The position numbers were made by a program, and so were the translations under genes. This document shows, in pieces, positions 11,800-20,918 of a stretch of 52,329 bases of DNA. Positions within the stretch are counted from its first letter, which is position 1. Every line of letters starts with the position of its first letter. The DNA is from Gnetum montanum. Its lineage: Eukaryota; Streptophyta; Gnetopsida; Gnetales; Gnetaceae. The notes beneath the pieces are model-generated. The model was given only the letters and a program-made list of their open reading frames with translations, had not been told where the DNA came from and did not search any database. The stretch is taken from NCBI GenBank assembly GCA_015680685.1, contig MNCI01000661.1, positions 1 through 52,329 of the forward strand. Reading direction: 5' to 3'.

Positions 11800-11898
11800 T
11801 TACAGACTAAACTGTTGCTCACTAACTCTAATGGGGATGTCACATAGCATACGCACTAGAGGATCTACTTCTCTCACGAAGTAATCAGCTCTCTTCAT
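11800..11898 (-). CDS. Small leader ORF 1 (32 codons)
   Basis: ATG at 11898 opens 32 codons (MKRADYFVREVDPLV...) ending at TAA 11802-11800. It is the first ATG of any length after the AATAAA at 11946-11941. The position fits a leader uORF of a pararetrovirus. I recognise no protein family. Confidence 0.35.
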   Translation of the reverse strand: MKRADYFVREVDPLVRMLCDIPIRVSEQQFSL

Positions 11899-11940
11899 GA
11901 GACTGCAAAACAGTGTTTGCATACACAAACCAACTGCAAG

Positions 11941-11946
11941 TTTATT
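11941..11946 (-). terminator. Candidate polyadenylation signal of the viral pregenomic RNA
   Basis: AATAAA on the minus strand lies about 40 bases after the TATA box. In caulimovirids the poly(A) signal lies shortly downstream of the promoter, so the RNA has terminal redundancy. The short spacing makes the redundancy brief if both signals are real. Confidence 0.5.
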
Positions 11947-11984
11947 CCTTCAAACTGCGATACATTTACAATGGCAGACACTTG

Positions 11985-11992
11985 CTTATATA
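11985..11992 (-). promoter_or_regulatory. Candidate pregenomic RNA promoter (TATA box)
   Basis: On the minus strand the sequence reads TCTATATAAGCAAG, close to the TATATAAGGAAG form of the caulimovirus 35S-type promoter. It lies 300 bases after the end of the polyprotein frame, in a CpG-rich intergenic stretch. A TGACGTGTG motif (as-1-like core) lies upstream near 12060-12075. It also sits 300 bases upstream of the Ty3 gag frame, so it could in principle drive that relic. Confidence 0.6.
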
Positions 11993-12292
11993 GACTCACA
12001 CATACTACACACCGAGGGTGGATGCTCTGCTTTGGATAAGCACGAGCTACATTATTGAAGGACACACGTCACACAGCTCTGGCGAGCATTATTGTAGACA
12101 CGACAACTATTACATTATTGCATCGCGTTTGACATGCTACAGAGCTTTCAGAATAGCTTGGTGAATGCTACACATCTTTGTACACGAGCGTTGACAATCG
12201 GCACAAGCACGAATAAGTTTGGCCATATCTTCGAGGAGACTTGGTGGTGACGTTGGATCTTGGGCATCCTCATCCTCAAGTAGGGGTGGTCA

Positions 12293-12750
12293 TTCTATCT
12301 TTACTTCGTTTTGGTAAACTGTCACATCTTCATAGAGATTTATGCGTTGAAAAGTGTTACACAACGCGGTTTCCCATCCTGTCCACTGGAATACATTATT
12401 GAAGTAGTTGCATGCAAATTGGTTGGCAAATAATTGGCGACGGATGAGCAAGATATTGTCGAGCACTGCTTTTTTGTGGAGATGCTGCAAGATGCGAGGC
12501 TCAAGTCTGGTCCACTTCATATTGTTGACAATGCAGTTGATGCGACCTGCCATGTTAAGAAACATATCAAGATTTGGATACAACCTTGATACACTGCTGG
12601 TTGATTCCTGCAGAAAGAGGATCGTGATGTTGCGACACCATGATACACGGGCTTCAAGTGAGTCTAATGGCCATTGCTTCCATTCTTCGTCGGTGGATTC
12701 TCCGGAACTGGATCCTGTAGCAGCTTTCATTTTAAGTGGGCGAAACATAA
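12293..12750 (-). pseudogene. C-terminal extension of the viral polyprotein, unknown function
   Basis: The frame continues for about 150 residues past the RNase H end motif (PDALTRE), to TAA at 12292-12290. It begins with a Ser/Glu-rich linker (TGSSSGESTDEEW) and goes on with a Trp/Leu/Asn-rich stretch (LQHLHKKAVLDNILLIRR, FQWTGWETAL). It is uninterrupted and has more CpG than the rest of the insert. I know no named domain for it. It may be a separate cleaved product or a part absent from better known genera. Confidence 0.55.
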
Positions 12751-14483
12751 AAACCTTTAACTCCCTAGTTAAAGCATCTGGTAGCGCATTCATTGTTGTT
12801 GAGACTTGCTGGACTGATAAGTTGTATTGGGATAACAGAAACTGCCACCATGCGAATCGCTGCAATTTTGGCGATGCCGTGATCTTCCTTTTTATGAGTG
12901 TGGCAAGATTGCTTGAATTAGTCCTTAAAATAAAAGTTTCACCAATTAAATAAACATGAAACTTCTCTAACCCTTTAATGGCTGCCAGAATCTCCTTTTC
13001 GGCGGGCCAGTAATTTAGCTCATTACTAGCGAAACATCCAGAGGCATATGCACAAATTTTCTCATCTTCTCCCTGTTGTCTGACCTTTAATAACACGGCT
13101 CCCCAAGCATCATAGCTTGCATCCATGTTTAGGATGAATGGTCCTTTCCATATTGGTTCTACTGGAGGTAAGTTCTGGCCGATTCTTTTTAATTCAAGAA
13201 CTTCCTTTGTAGCTGCTTCTTTCCACTGAAACGGGGCTGAATTCTTGCACTTCCTTAAGGCTTTTGTCTTATCTGATAAATGGCTAACATGCCTAGAAAT
13301 ATAATTAACACATCCAAGAAAATGCATGCATTTCTCCTTGGATTCTAACTGGTCAGGAAATTTAACAATCTTTTCTAATACATGAGGTTGCATTAGAATT
13401 TTACCGTCTTCGATGGAGACTCCTAAGAACTCGATCTTCTTGCAACAAACTTGAAACTTTTGTGGAGATGCAGAGATACCTATACCATGGTCCAGACATA
13501 ACTTTTCAAATATTTTTAAATGCTCATGATGTTCTGCAATGGTTTTTGAGAAGATTAAGAAATCATCGATGTAGTTGGCAATGAAGTCTCGATATGGACC
13601 AAAAATCTTATCCATTCTGCACTGAAACTGAGCAGGTGCGTTCTTCAAACCAAAAGGCATAACTAACCACTCGTATAATCCTCCTGGAGTTAGAAATGCT
13701 ATTTTATGGATGTCTTCTTCTGCAATCTTGATCTGGTGATATCCACTTTTGCAGTCAAATTTGCTGAAAATATTTTTGGCTGCAACCCTCTGAATCAATT
13801 CTTATTTATTCGGTAAAGGCCATTTTATATCCACTGTTACTGTGTTCAGTGGTATATAATTTATGACCATTCAAGCTTTTCCACGCTTCACTTCGGCATG
13901 GTTCCTGACAATAAAAGATGCACAAGCATAGCTCGACATTGATGGTCTAATTAACCTCTTTTCTAGAAATTCTGAAATCTGAGCACTGACTTCTTCTTCG
14001 TCTTGTCTTCGCATATGAATACCTTTTGATTGAACTGGTATATTATGAATTTTTGAAATGTAGGCTTGTGGGCTTTCCTTTGACCAAAATTCCAATGGAT
14101 GTTCACAGCAACATTGTTTTAGCAATTCTGTGACTTCTTCAATCTGATCATGTTCTAACTGAAAACTGAACTGAATCATTTTCTGAACAATCTTGTATTT
14201 CTTCCTAGCTTCTTCTTTACTACTGATATTCTTCATAATATCCTTTATACTCAGATTATTTGTCTGAAAAACATTGGCCTTGTTGGATTGCTCAAACTGT
14301 GGCTTATTTAATTCTGGAGGAATTCTTGGAACTGTGACTTTTTTGCCTTGAATTGAAAATACCAAAAATTCTTTTTCCACTGTGTAAGGTGCAATGGAGT
14401 CCATAAAATTGGATCCTAAGCCTATGTCATAACCACTGTTGTTGATCTGTACAAAGCTTGTTTCTCCAACTAATGCATTTTCA
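12751..14483 (-). pseudogene. Viral reverse transcriptase and RNase H
   Basis: The protease/RT joint begins in the frame at 14530-13871 (…SSYACASFIVRNHAEV, RT block 1), broken by TGA at 13873-13871. A second stop, TAA, lies at 13804-13802. The longest frame (13798 to 12290) holds FDCKSGYHQIKI, FLTPGGLYEWLVMPFGLKNAP and the catalytic YIDDFL at its residues 76-81, followed by the thumb. RNase H follows: MDAS (Asp 226), YWPAEKEIL (Glu 268) and PDALTRE (Asp 341) are present, but the third active-site Asp position reads RTNS (Asn 294, codon at 12919-12917). It would have copied pregenomic RNA into DNA in the virion. The RT motif is intact, but the stops and the RNase H change make it non-functional as one protein. 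Confidence 0.9.
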
Positions 14484-14900
14484 ATTTTGATTAATATCAA
14501 AAGCAAACTTAAAAAGATGACGAATTTCATTCATGGTTTCAATTTTGAAAGGCTTGGTAGTCGTGACCCAAGTATGTATCACCTTCTCATGAGCAAAATT
14601 AAGTGTTGCTCCAGTATCTAAAAATGCTTTAAACTTCTTCCATTTTGCATGACCATTAATGGCTAATCTAATTGGGATGATGATTAAACATATCGTTGAC
14701 ACTGTCTTCTTGATTTGATGCAGAATTGTTTTGGGCAATTCTTCTTTAGCTCCTCTAGGTGGCTTGTTTAAATCTAACAAAGGCTTGAATGTTTTAGCCT
14801 TAGTATTGCTATATGGTGTTATGAGAAACTTTGATGGTACCTTAGATTGAATTTTCTTCTTGTTTCCATCTTTAGAAGTCTCATCTTCTTCACTAGAGAG
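14484..14900 (-). pseudogene. Viral aspartic protease
   Basis: In the frame 15191-14481, KAFLDTGATLNFA carries the D-T-G active-site triad (Asp at 14618-14616). This is the retropepsin-type protease that matures the polyprotein. The reading leaves this frame at TAA 14483-14481. The flap-to-C-terminal half (SGYDIGLGSNFMDSIAPY, then FSIQGKKVTV) continues in the next frame from about 14500 down to 14330, so one frameshift near 14490 splits the domain. No second lesion is seen inside it. Confidence 0.85.
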
Positions 14901-16885
14901 TTGATATGTTTGTCTTGAGCTTTCACCTTTTTCCTGATCTCCTAAGATTCCACTAGTGCTTTCCTGGAATTTATAGTTTGCAAATGGATTGATGCTACTT
15001 TCTGCAGTTGAGACGGAATACTTATCTGAGTCTTCTTGCTTTTGCTGATCTGACGTCTGATCTTCTGCTTCGGATGGATCTGTTCCTGATCTGAAAGCCA
15101 TATTTGCATCTTCATCTGCATCTAGAGCTGCTAACGCGTCTAGATCTTCTTCTTCTTCTGTATCATATGAACTTCCTTCTTCTAAATGCACGTAAGGTAC
15201 TTATTGATCTGCAAGAAAGGCATTAATTTCTGAATCATTTTCCCATGATTCTGTCCTTACCATTTTAAGGGTGGCAACAGTTTCTTCTATTTCATTTGAC
15301 ATTTCTTCATCATCTTCATCTTCATTTTCATCCAGATATTCAATCCTGTAGATTTTCTCTCCATCGTTTAATGCTTGCTGGAATTCTACTTCCTCTTCAA
15401 TTGGTTCCCACTCATGACCATATTCTTCAAAAAAAGCTTTAACTTTATGAGGCGACTTCTTTTTGGGGCATTTATAGGCATAATGTCCCTTTTCTTTGCA
15501 AGTGTAACAGCACACATTTGCTTTGTTGCTGACGTTCCTTCTTCTTTTAATGAACCGGTGTCTTCTGAACTTCCAAGGCTTAGCTTGTGCTGGAAATCTT
15601 TTGTATCTTGGTCTTCTTCTATTATTGGATCTTCTTTTTGAAAATTTCTTTCTTTTGAAGGTTTTAGGACGGTAATCTACTCCATCAATATTATTGCAAA
15701 TGTTAGCATTAGGAATGACTTGTTTAAGGCTAACATCATAACATGCCTTTTGTAATTCTTGCCTGACAAGATGAACTATGTCCACAAAATACTGATAAGA
15801 AATATTCATATCCTTGTTTAGTGCATTATGAATTACTAACTATCCTAACTTATTTGGCAAAGATCCCAAATACAAATGATTTGTGAGTGGATCTCTATGT
15901 AAAGAAAGGCAATATACTTCTCTGGCATATTCTGCGCTATATTCTTCAAAATATTCTGAAGCTTCTTTTGGCTTAATAGCATCTTATCACTGACTAACAA
16001 ATAGCTTGTCTATTCTACAGAGAATTCTATTAGTAAAACATTATAAAGCCCTTCATATCCACTATCGACTACTTCTATCTTCATTTCTTCTGTTGCATTA
16101 TCCCACCAATAGCGAATTTTTCCAGATGTTCTTCTCATTCCAATTCTAATTCCTGTATCAATTTCTACATTTGCTGCTGTTTTTGCAATCATTAGATGTT
16201 CAACCCAATTTTTGAGGGTATGCATTACATCTCTTGGCGGTGTATAATCAATATTCATTAACGGTACTGCCATTGGATTTAGCTCCTGATAAGCCATAAA
16301 TCCTGGAGGAATTCTTTGCAATTTCAACGAATAAGACATCATGACTTGTCCTTGGCATCCTTTCTTTTTGGATCCTGATGAATCTGAGTGATCACTTTTT
16401 GTTTCCTGAACAGGTTGTTTTAGCTTCTTTTCTTCCTTAAGCTTTTCTATTTTTTCTTTTATAGTTGTAGACGCCCAACCATTTTTCTTCTTTGTAGGAC
16501 TTTGAGACTGTTGTTGTACCTGAGCTGTGGCTAACTTTTTTTCTAAAAGCTGAACTTCTTTAAGAAAATCTCCCTTTTGATTCTTCTTTTTATGCCGATG
16601 ACGTTTTACCATATCTTCATACTGATCTCCATGCTCCCAAATTAATTGCAACCTTTCATCTAACTTATTAATGTTTGAACTACAATAACTGGTCCAATGA
16701 CATAGATAATTTAATTGCCTAATCTTTTCTTTCTGATTATTTCTATCATCTATGCTATGTTCAAGCAAATAGCTGCAATCTGCTCTAGTTTCTGGTACTG
16801 GATCTTCGGATATTGTTGTATGGTAAGATGCCTTTGGTGGCCATTTACCTCCTGTTTGCAATCTTTTTCCTTTAATATCTCTGAA
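14901..16885 (-). pseudogene. Viral coat protein with CCHC zinc knuckle and acidic tail
   Basis: The first part (16861-16010, 283 codons) has a Lys/Glu-rich, coiled-coil-like N-terminal arm and a Pro-rich turn (RIPPGFMAYQELNPMAVPL). It then has RRTSGKIRYWWDNATEEMK, typical of the caulimovirid capsid core. The frame shifts near 16010. The next frame carries SEYFEEYSAEYAREVY and YLGSLPNKLG with three stops before 15809. From 15809 to 15201 it reads cleanly: a strongly basic Lys/Arg block, then CYTCKEKGHYAYKC (CX2CX4HX4C), the RNA-binding knuckle. After a TAA at 15203-15201 the same frame runs into a Glu/Asp-rich tail (DTEEEEDLDALAALDADED), as in other caulimovirid capsid precursors. It would package the viral genome. 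Confidence 0.85.
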
Positions 16886-17770
16886 TTACATCATAAACAA
16901 AGTTCCTTTGGGATCAATATTACTTCCTTTACTACTTCTGGTGCTACTACTTGGTCTACTTTCATATTTTGTTGTTGGTAATATTGGTGGTAAAGCTGCT
17001 AAATCTATTACTGCATTTCGGCCAAATTGCTGAATAGGATATTTACTAAATCTTTTTTTGGTTTTGTGATTTTTCTGAAACTCCTGATCTTTTAAAAATT
17101 TCTGAATTCGAGGAAACCCTTGAATATATCCTTCTGCTTCTACAGACCTTCCACATGCTAATAAATGCTTACTACCAACAGGAAATTTAACTCCCCACTT
17201 TAATTTATGGTTCATAAATACTGTATTTGTCAACTGAAATGTGCTTCTAGCTCCTATGGCAGCATAGACACTTCCTGGTAATAACTTAACACCGTGTATT
17301 TCAACACAAAGTAATAACGTAGACGTGAAATGCTCATCATTAAGAGATAACTGAAAATTCGGCTGAACAGAACAAATAGCATCAGCATTCAAGACTCCTT
17401 TAAACTGACAAATTTTTGATAATTCCCACACGGTCTCCGGATCATCATCATAACCATTTCCTATGACTCTGCTATCCAATAAAGTAACTAAAAATTTAGC
17501 ATTGAGATCATAGTTGAATTTTGGACTTACTATGATATTGATTTGTCCAAGATGCACATAATGATGATTCTCAGCTTTCCATTTGTTGACTTCTTCCTCC
17601 GTGAAGAATGGCAGGAATACTGGTCTGATGCCGTTGCCTTTGATGTCGAGGATTTCTTCTGACTGTTTTACTGAGGTTGTTAGCCGATGACTGAAAAGAT
17701 TTGAGAAGTTGTAGATAGCTTGCTTGGTAATTTCTGGAAACTCAATCTTTCCATCTTGAGAGACAAATGA
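16886..17770 (-). pseudogene. Viral movement protein (30K superfamily)
   Basis: The open frame runs from just after TAG 17773-17771 to TAA 16888-16886, about 294 codons without an early ATG. The core YVHLGQINIIVSPKF, FLVTLLDSRVIG, then LCVEIHGVKLLPGSVYAAIGARSTFQL fits the caulimovirid 30K movement protein, which modifies plasmodesmata for cell-to-cell spread. The tail is basic and Ser-rich (KYESRPSSSTRSSKG). The N-terminal end lies in two other frames upstream, with breaks near 17790 and 17773. The single in-frame TAA before the coat protein suggests MP was fused to the polyprotein. Confidence 0.85.
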
Positions 17771-17789
17771 CTATTTACATAGGCATACT

Positions 17790-17873
17790 CTAGTCTTCAT
17801 CATCATATATTTTGTCATTGCTCTTTTGCAGCTCTTTGGCAGGTGATAGTTTTTCTTTAAGTGTCAAAGTCAT
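17790..17873 (-). pseudogene. Probable N-terminal fragment of the movement protein frame
   Basis: ATG at 17873 opens 27 codons (MTLTLKEKLSPAKELQ...) ending at TAG 17792-17790 in a frame different from the MP body. Its place directly before the MP, and its charged composition, suggest the displaced start of that gene. It could instead belong to the Ty3 leader, since it begins about 120 bases after the decayed primer-binding site. Confidence 0.4.
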
Positions 17874-17995
17874 ATTGTATGTTGACGCTTAGTTATGTGT
17901 ATGTTGTTAAGATTGAGTAAAGGTATGAGGATAGACTTTCTAGTTCTTAATACAATAAGCTTTATAAGATCAATTACTTAGCACACATTGACACA

Positions 17996-18014
17996 TCCCC
18001 AACAATGATGCAAA
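17996..18014 (-). other. Decayed tRNA-Asp primer-binding site of element A
   Basis: On the minus strand TTTGCATCATTGTTGGGGA follows the LTR end directly. It aligns to the well preserved TTGGCGCCGTTGCTGGGGA at 27212-27194, with both CpG sites lost. It marks the 5' start of element A's internal region, into which the viral insert falls. Confidence 0.65.
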
Positions 18015-18890
18015 TGATGAGTAGTGAAGGTATCCCAAGACTCTACCATACAAGTCATGAGTGCTAGCATGTGACTAGATCATAATCTATGGATGAACAA
18101 TGTAATTATGCTAATAATTGATGTTAAGTTCGAGATCACTATTTTTTCACTTCAAGTTAGTGAAGTTCGAGTGTATAGCTTAACTCTTAGTGAGGCATAT
18201 AATTAGTGATGTTGTTAGGCTCTAATTACTCCTAGTTACAAACATGTTGAAAGTTGAGAATAACAATCTAAATCTAAGTAATGATGGTAATGTAAATCTA
18301 TTCTAGCCTATAGCAATGAGCATCTAGTCATGGTCTACTGTAAACACCTTGGGCTCATGTAACTATTACTAAGTTACCAAGCTTTATGTTACTAAGCGAA
18401 CTAAGCAATAACACCACTGAGATTACCAAATAATTACACTTATGTGTTCAAAACCAATTGTACTCAATTTGCTTTTCTTAATGAAGAAGTAAAGTAAGGT
18501 ACTTTGAAAACGTAAAGAGTTAACTAAGTAAACATCGAAATTAAGTTAAGTAAAATAGTAAAAGTAAGTGGATGTTCTAATCATGAGAAAAAATCTTGAT
18601 CTTTATTTCTAAAAATGAACTATACCAAAGTACACTTAACTCAAACAAATATTTGGTACAACTTCTCAACACCATAGTGCAAGCATTCACTCTATCACTA
18701 ACTACAAAAATAAACTACAAGTGCTCTACTAAGGGTTGGAGTGAAAAGTTATTGATTGTTTGCCCAAGTGCTTGTGTTCATAAGGCTACACAAATCCTAA
18801 GACATCACATCAATAATGACATAGGATGGACTACGACATCCTAGTTACAATATCGTAGTTATGATATTGCATAGTTGCAAAAATTGACTT
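18015..18890 (-). repeat. 5' LTR of Ty3 element A (or a close relative)
   Basis: It ends (minus strand) ...CTACTCATCA before the decayed primer-binding site. It contains the family's accumulated features: the 'TTACCAAG' repeats near 18390 and a GATATTG-type repeat cluster near 18850. It is only loosely similar to the LTR at 3535-4422, so the pair is either very old or from different elements. No clean TGATGA start is visible on the right; the edge is approximate. Confidence 0.65.
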
Positions 18891-19652
18891 TATTAATCTT
18901 AGAATTGAAATTGGAAGATGGATTTTATCCCCTAAGAAAAGTAAATTTATAGGTTGTTAAGAGTAGGAGCCCTTGAAAATGAGTTACATGTGTTCCTTTC
19001 TTGTGCTATGACTACCCATTTGAGATAGCATTATAATGTTACAACAAAAAGCTTATATGATCTATTTTTGATGCCTTATTCATGCTTGATCAATTTATGG
19101 AGCTTGTTTTTATTGTTCATGAAAATGTAATTAATATCTATCCCTATAAGTCCTCAAATGTAATAAAAGAAGTAAAAACCACCTTAGAACATAGAGAATC
19201 AAGATAGTCTTATAAGCTAAAAAATTGATTCCTTGATAAGAAAGAAGTTGGAGCACTAAAAAAGTCCTGGTAAAATACTATTTCACATGTATTTTGTTAT
19301 AATGAACTCAAATGTTTGTCTAAAACTTCTATATTTTTTAATACTTGATGATATTAAATTTAGAATTAAACTTATAACATGTTAGATTTATATTACACAT
19401 CTTTAAGGACAAGCTCCAAATCATCAATGTGCTCCCATCAATCTCAAGTTGCAAGAGGTAACGGTTGTCTTCTAAGTTCTAGCGCAAGCTCTTTACAAAA
19501 GATCAACAAACAAAATTAATTTCATTTATTCCTTTCACAAAAATTATTATTATCAGGGTAACTCAATTACAAATCAATGACCTACTAAAACATATCAGAC
19601 ACCTTTCAAGAAAAGATGCACCTTACAACTTACATATGCAAATATTTTAGAA
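18891..19652. other. Unassigned AT-rich DNA
   Basis: I see no coding frame that I trust and no match to the Ty3 family. Its right end (19653-19673) equals the first 21 bases of the flank at 20759, which places it as the original neighbour of that flank before the LTR arrived. Confidence 0.5.
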
Positions 19653-19766
19653 GTGGAGTTATGAATATTGAAATTAATTTATATTATTTTTTTTCTAAGA
19701 GATATATTGTTAATTCTTTGTTACAACGATCTTGTATGATGTAACTATTCTAGATAACTAGCACCG

Positions 19767-19785
19767 TCCCCGACAACAATACCAA
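19767..19785 (-). other. Primer-binding site remnant beside LTR 1
   Basis: On the minus strand TTGGTATTGTTGTCGGGGA follows the LTR end, a decayed tRNA-Asp type site. Together with about 100 bases of leader it shows LTR 1 is a 5' LTR cut off from its internal region, not a solo LTR. Confidence 0.75.
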
Positions 19786-20758
19786 TGATGAGTGGTGAGG
19801 TACCACTACACGCAACCATACAAATACGAGCGTTCATGCATGATCCGATCGAACTCCGAAAATGGGCTAGTTGTGGTATCTAGATAGTTACACGTTGATC
19901 GCAGTTCGTTGTCTTCCCACTTGGACTAGTATTTGCTTTGTCACATATGGTTTAATCCAGAGTGAGGCGTATGATATGATCCTAAACTAGTGCGACTCCT
20001 AGAGACAATGGAAAATAATCTTAATTAAACTAATAAGCAATAGGAAATGAAGTCTAAACTAGCCTAAGTATGATGAGCATCTATTCCTTAATCATCTGTA
20101 CACATCTTGGACCTTGTGCATGACTACTTCTAGGGTTACCAAGCATAGATCCTAGGCACGCTACTGGGTTACCAAGTATTCATACTTAAATGCTTGTGAT
20201 TAAGTCGTACTCATTCCGCATTTAACAACAGGAATAGTAAATGATGGTAAAAAAATATTAACTAAGAAAACAATAAATAACAATAACAATTAAACAATTA
20301 AAACTAAGTAAATGTTGCAATGATGAAGTAATCATGATCTTTATTTCCGGTCATGTGCGCATCCAAGTACATCACACTTGAATAAAGGTGTCATACAATT
20401 ACAAGCATCACACTGTGGGCATGCACTTGAGAAAATAATCTAACTTCTACGGAAACAAATTGCAAGAGCTTCCCTATAATTAACCCCAAAAGATGCCTAA
20501 CTGAGGCGGGTGCACGCTTATTTATAGCTAAAAATAGACTTTGTGTAAATAGGGCCACATCAATGCATGGGTGGATGCATCGATGGGGCCGCATTGACGC
20601 GGCAGTGTATACGGGGCCCCATATATGCAGCCTAGTTAACGCAACCTCGATATCATAGGTCCCATATCAGGGATCCGCTATCGAGACCTATTAGACCTGG
20701 TATCCTGTATCTAGTAATAGGGCTCCAATAATTGGGCTTGACAAACCATGACTCATCA
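19786..20758 (-). repeat. LTR 1 (973 bp), minus strand
   Basis: It starts TGATGAGTCATGG and ends GGTACCTCACCACTCATCA on the minus strand. It is the same length as LTR 3 (27213-28185). U3 has a run of short palindromic repeats around GATATC / GGATCC (20640-20720) and around GGGGCCCC / GCATCAATGCAT (20560-20640), followed by TATAAATAAG (20526-20517). It is flanked on both sides by the same 21 bases (19653-19673, 20759-20779), separated on the left by the leader fragment. Confidence 0.9.
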
Positions 20759-20865
20759 GTGGAGTTATGAATATTGAAAGAAAAATATATTAAAAGTGAA
20801 GTTATGAACATGGAAAGGTTATGTTACCTTGAGAATGGCTTTGGTAATTATAAATGTTAATTTAT

Positions 20866-20918
20866 TCCTCAATTATAGCTAACCCCATTTTGTTGGGACA
20901 AGGCTAGAATAATGATAA
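20866..20918 (+). mobile_element. Truncated RTE LINE 3' end
   Basis: TAGCTAACCCCATTTTGTTG, then GGACAAGGCTAGAATAATGA, is the conserved 3' terminal sequence of plant RTE elements with its trinucleotide-like tail. Only the last 50 or so bases are present. It is duplicated at 28304-28351. Compare the longer relic ending at 1520. Confidence 0.75.

Larger units (their letters stand above)
11700..17873 (-). mobile_element. Endogenous pararetrovirus (Caulimoviridae), nearly full length, decayed
   Basis: On the minus strand the order is movement protein, coat protein with CCHC knuckle, DTG protease, RT with YIDD, RNase H, a C-terminal extension, then a non-coding region with TATA box, AATAAA and a leader with small ORFs. 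That is the caulimovirid gene order. There is no integrase and there are no LTRs of its own, so it is not a retrotransposon. MP and CP blocks share one frame (TAA at 16888-16886 between them), and RT onward returns to that frame, so the original was probably one polyprotein, as in petunia vein clearing virus and florendoviruses. Breaks seen: frameshifts near 17780, 16010 and 14490, and stops at 17773-17771, 16888-16886, three in 15810-15990, 15203-15201, 13873-13871 and 13804-13802. It is better preserved and richer in CpG than the surrounding Ty3 DNA. End points are uncertain by about 150 bases. Confidence 0.9.

Noticed and set aside
11700-12290. The viral intergenic region read as a Ty3 LTR
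   Set aside because: It lacks the TGATGA...ATCA ends, the family's TTACCAAG motifs and a tRNA-Asp primer site, and it follows the RNase H frame directly.
12408-12953. 181-codon plus-strand frame opposite the viral RNase H
   Set aside because: It is a shadow of the real minus-strand polyprotein, with no recognisable domain.
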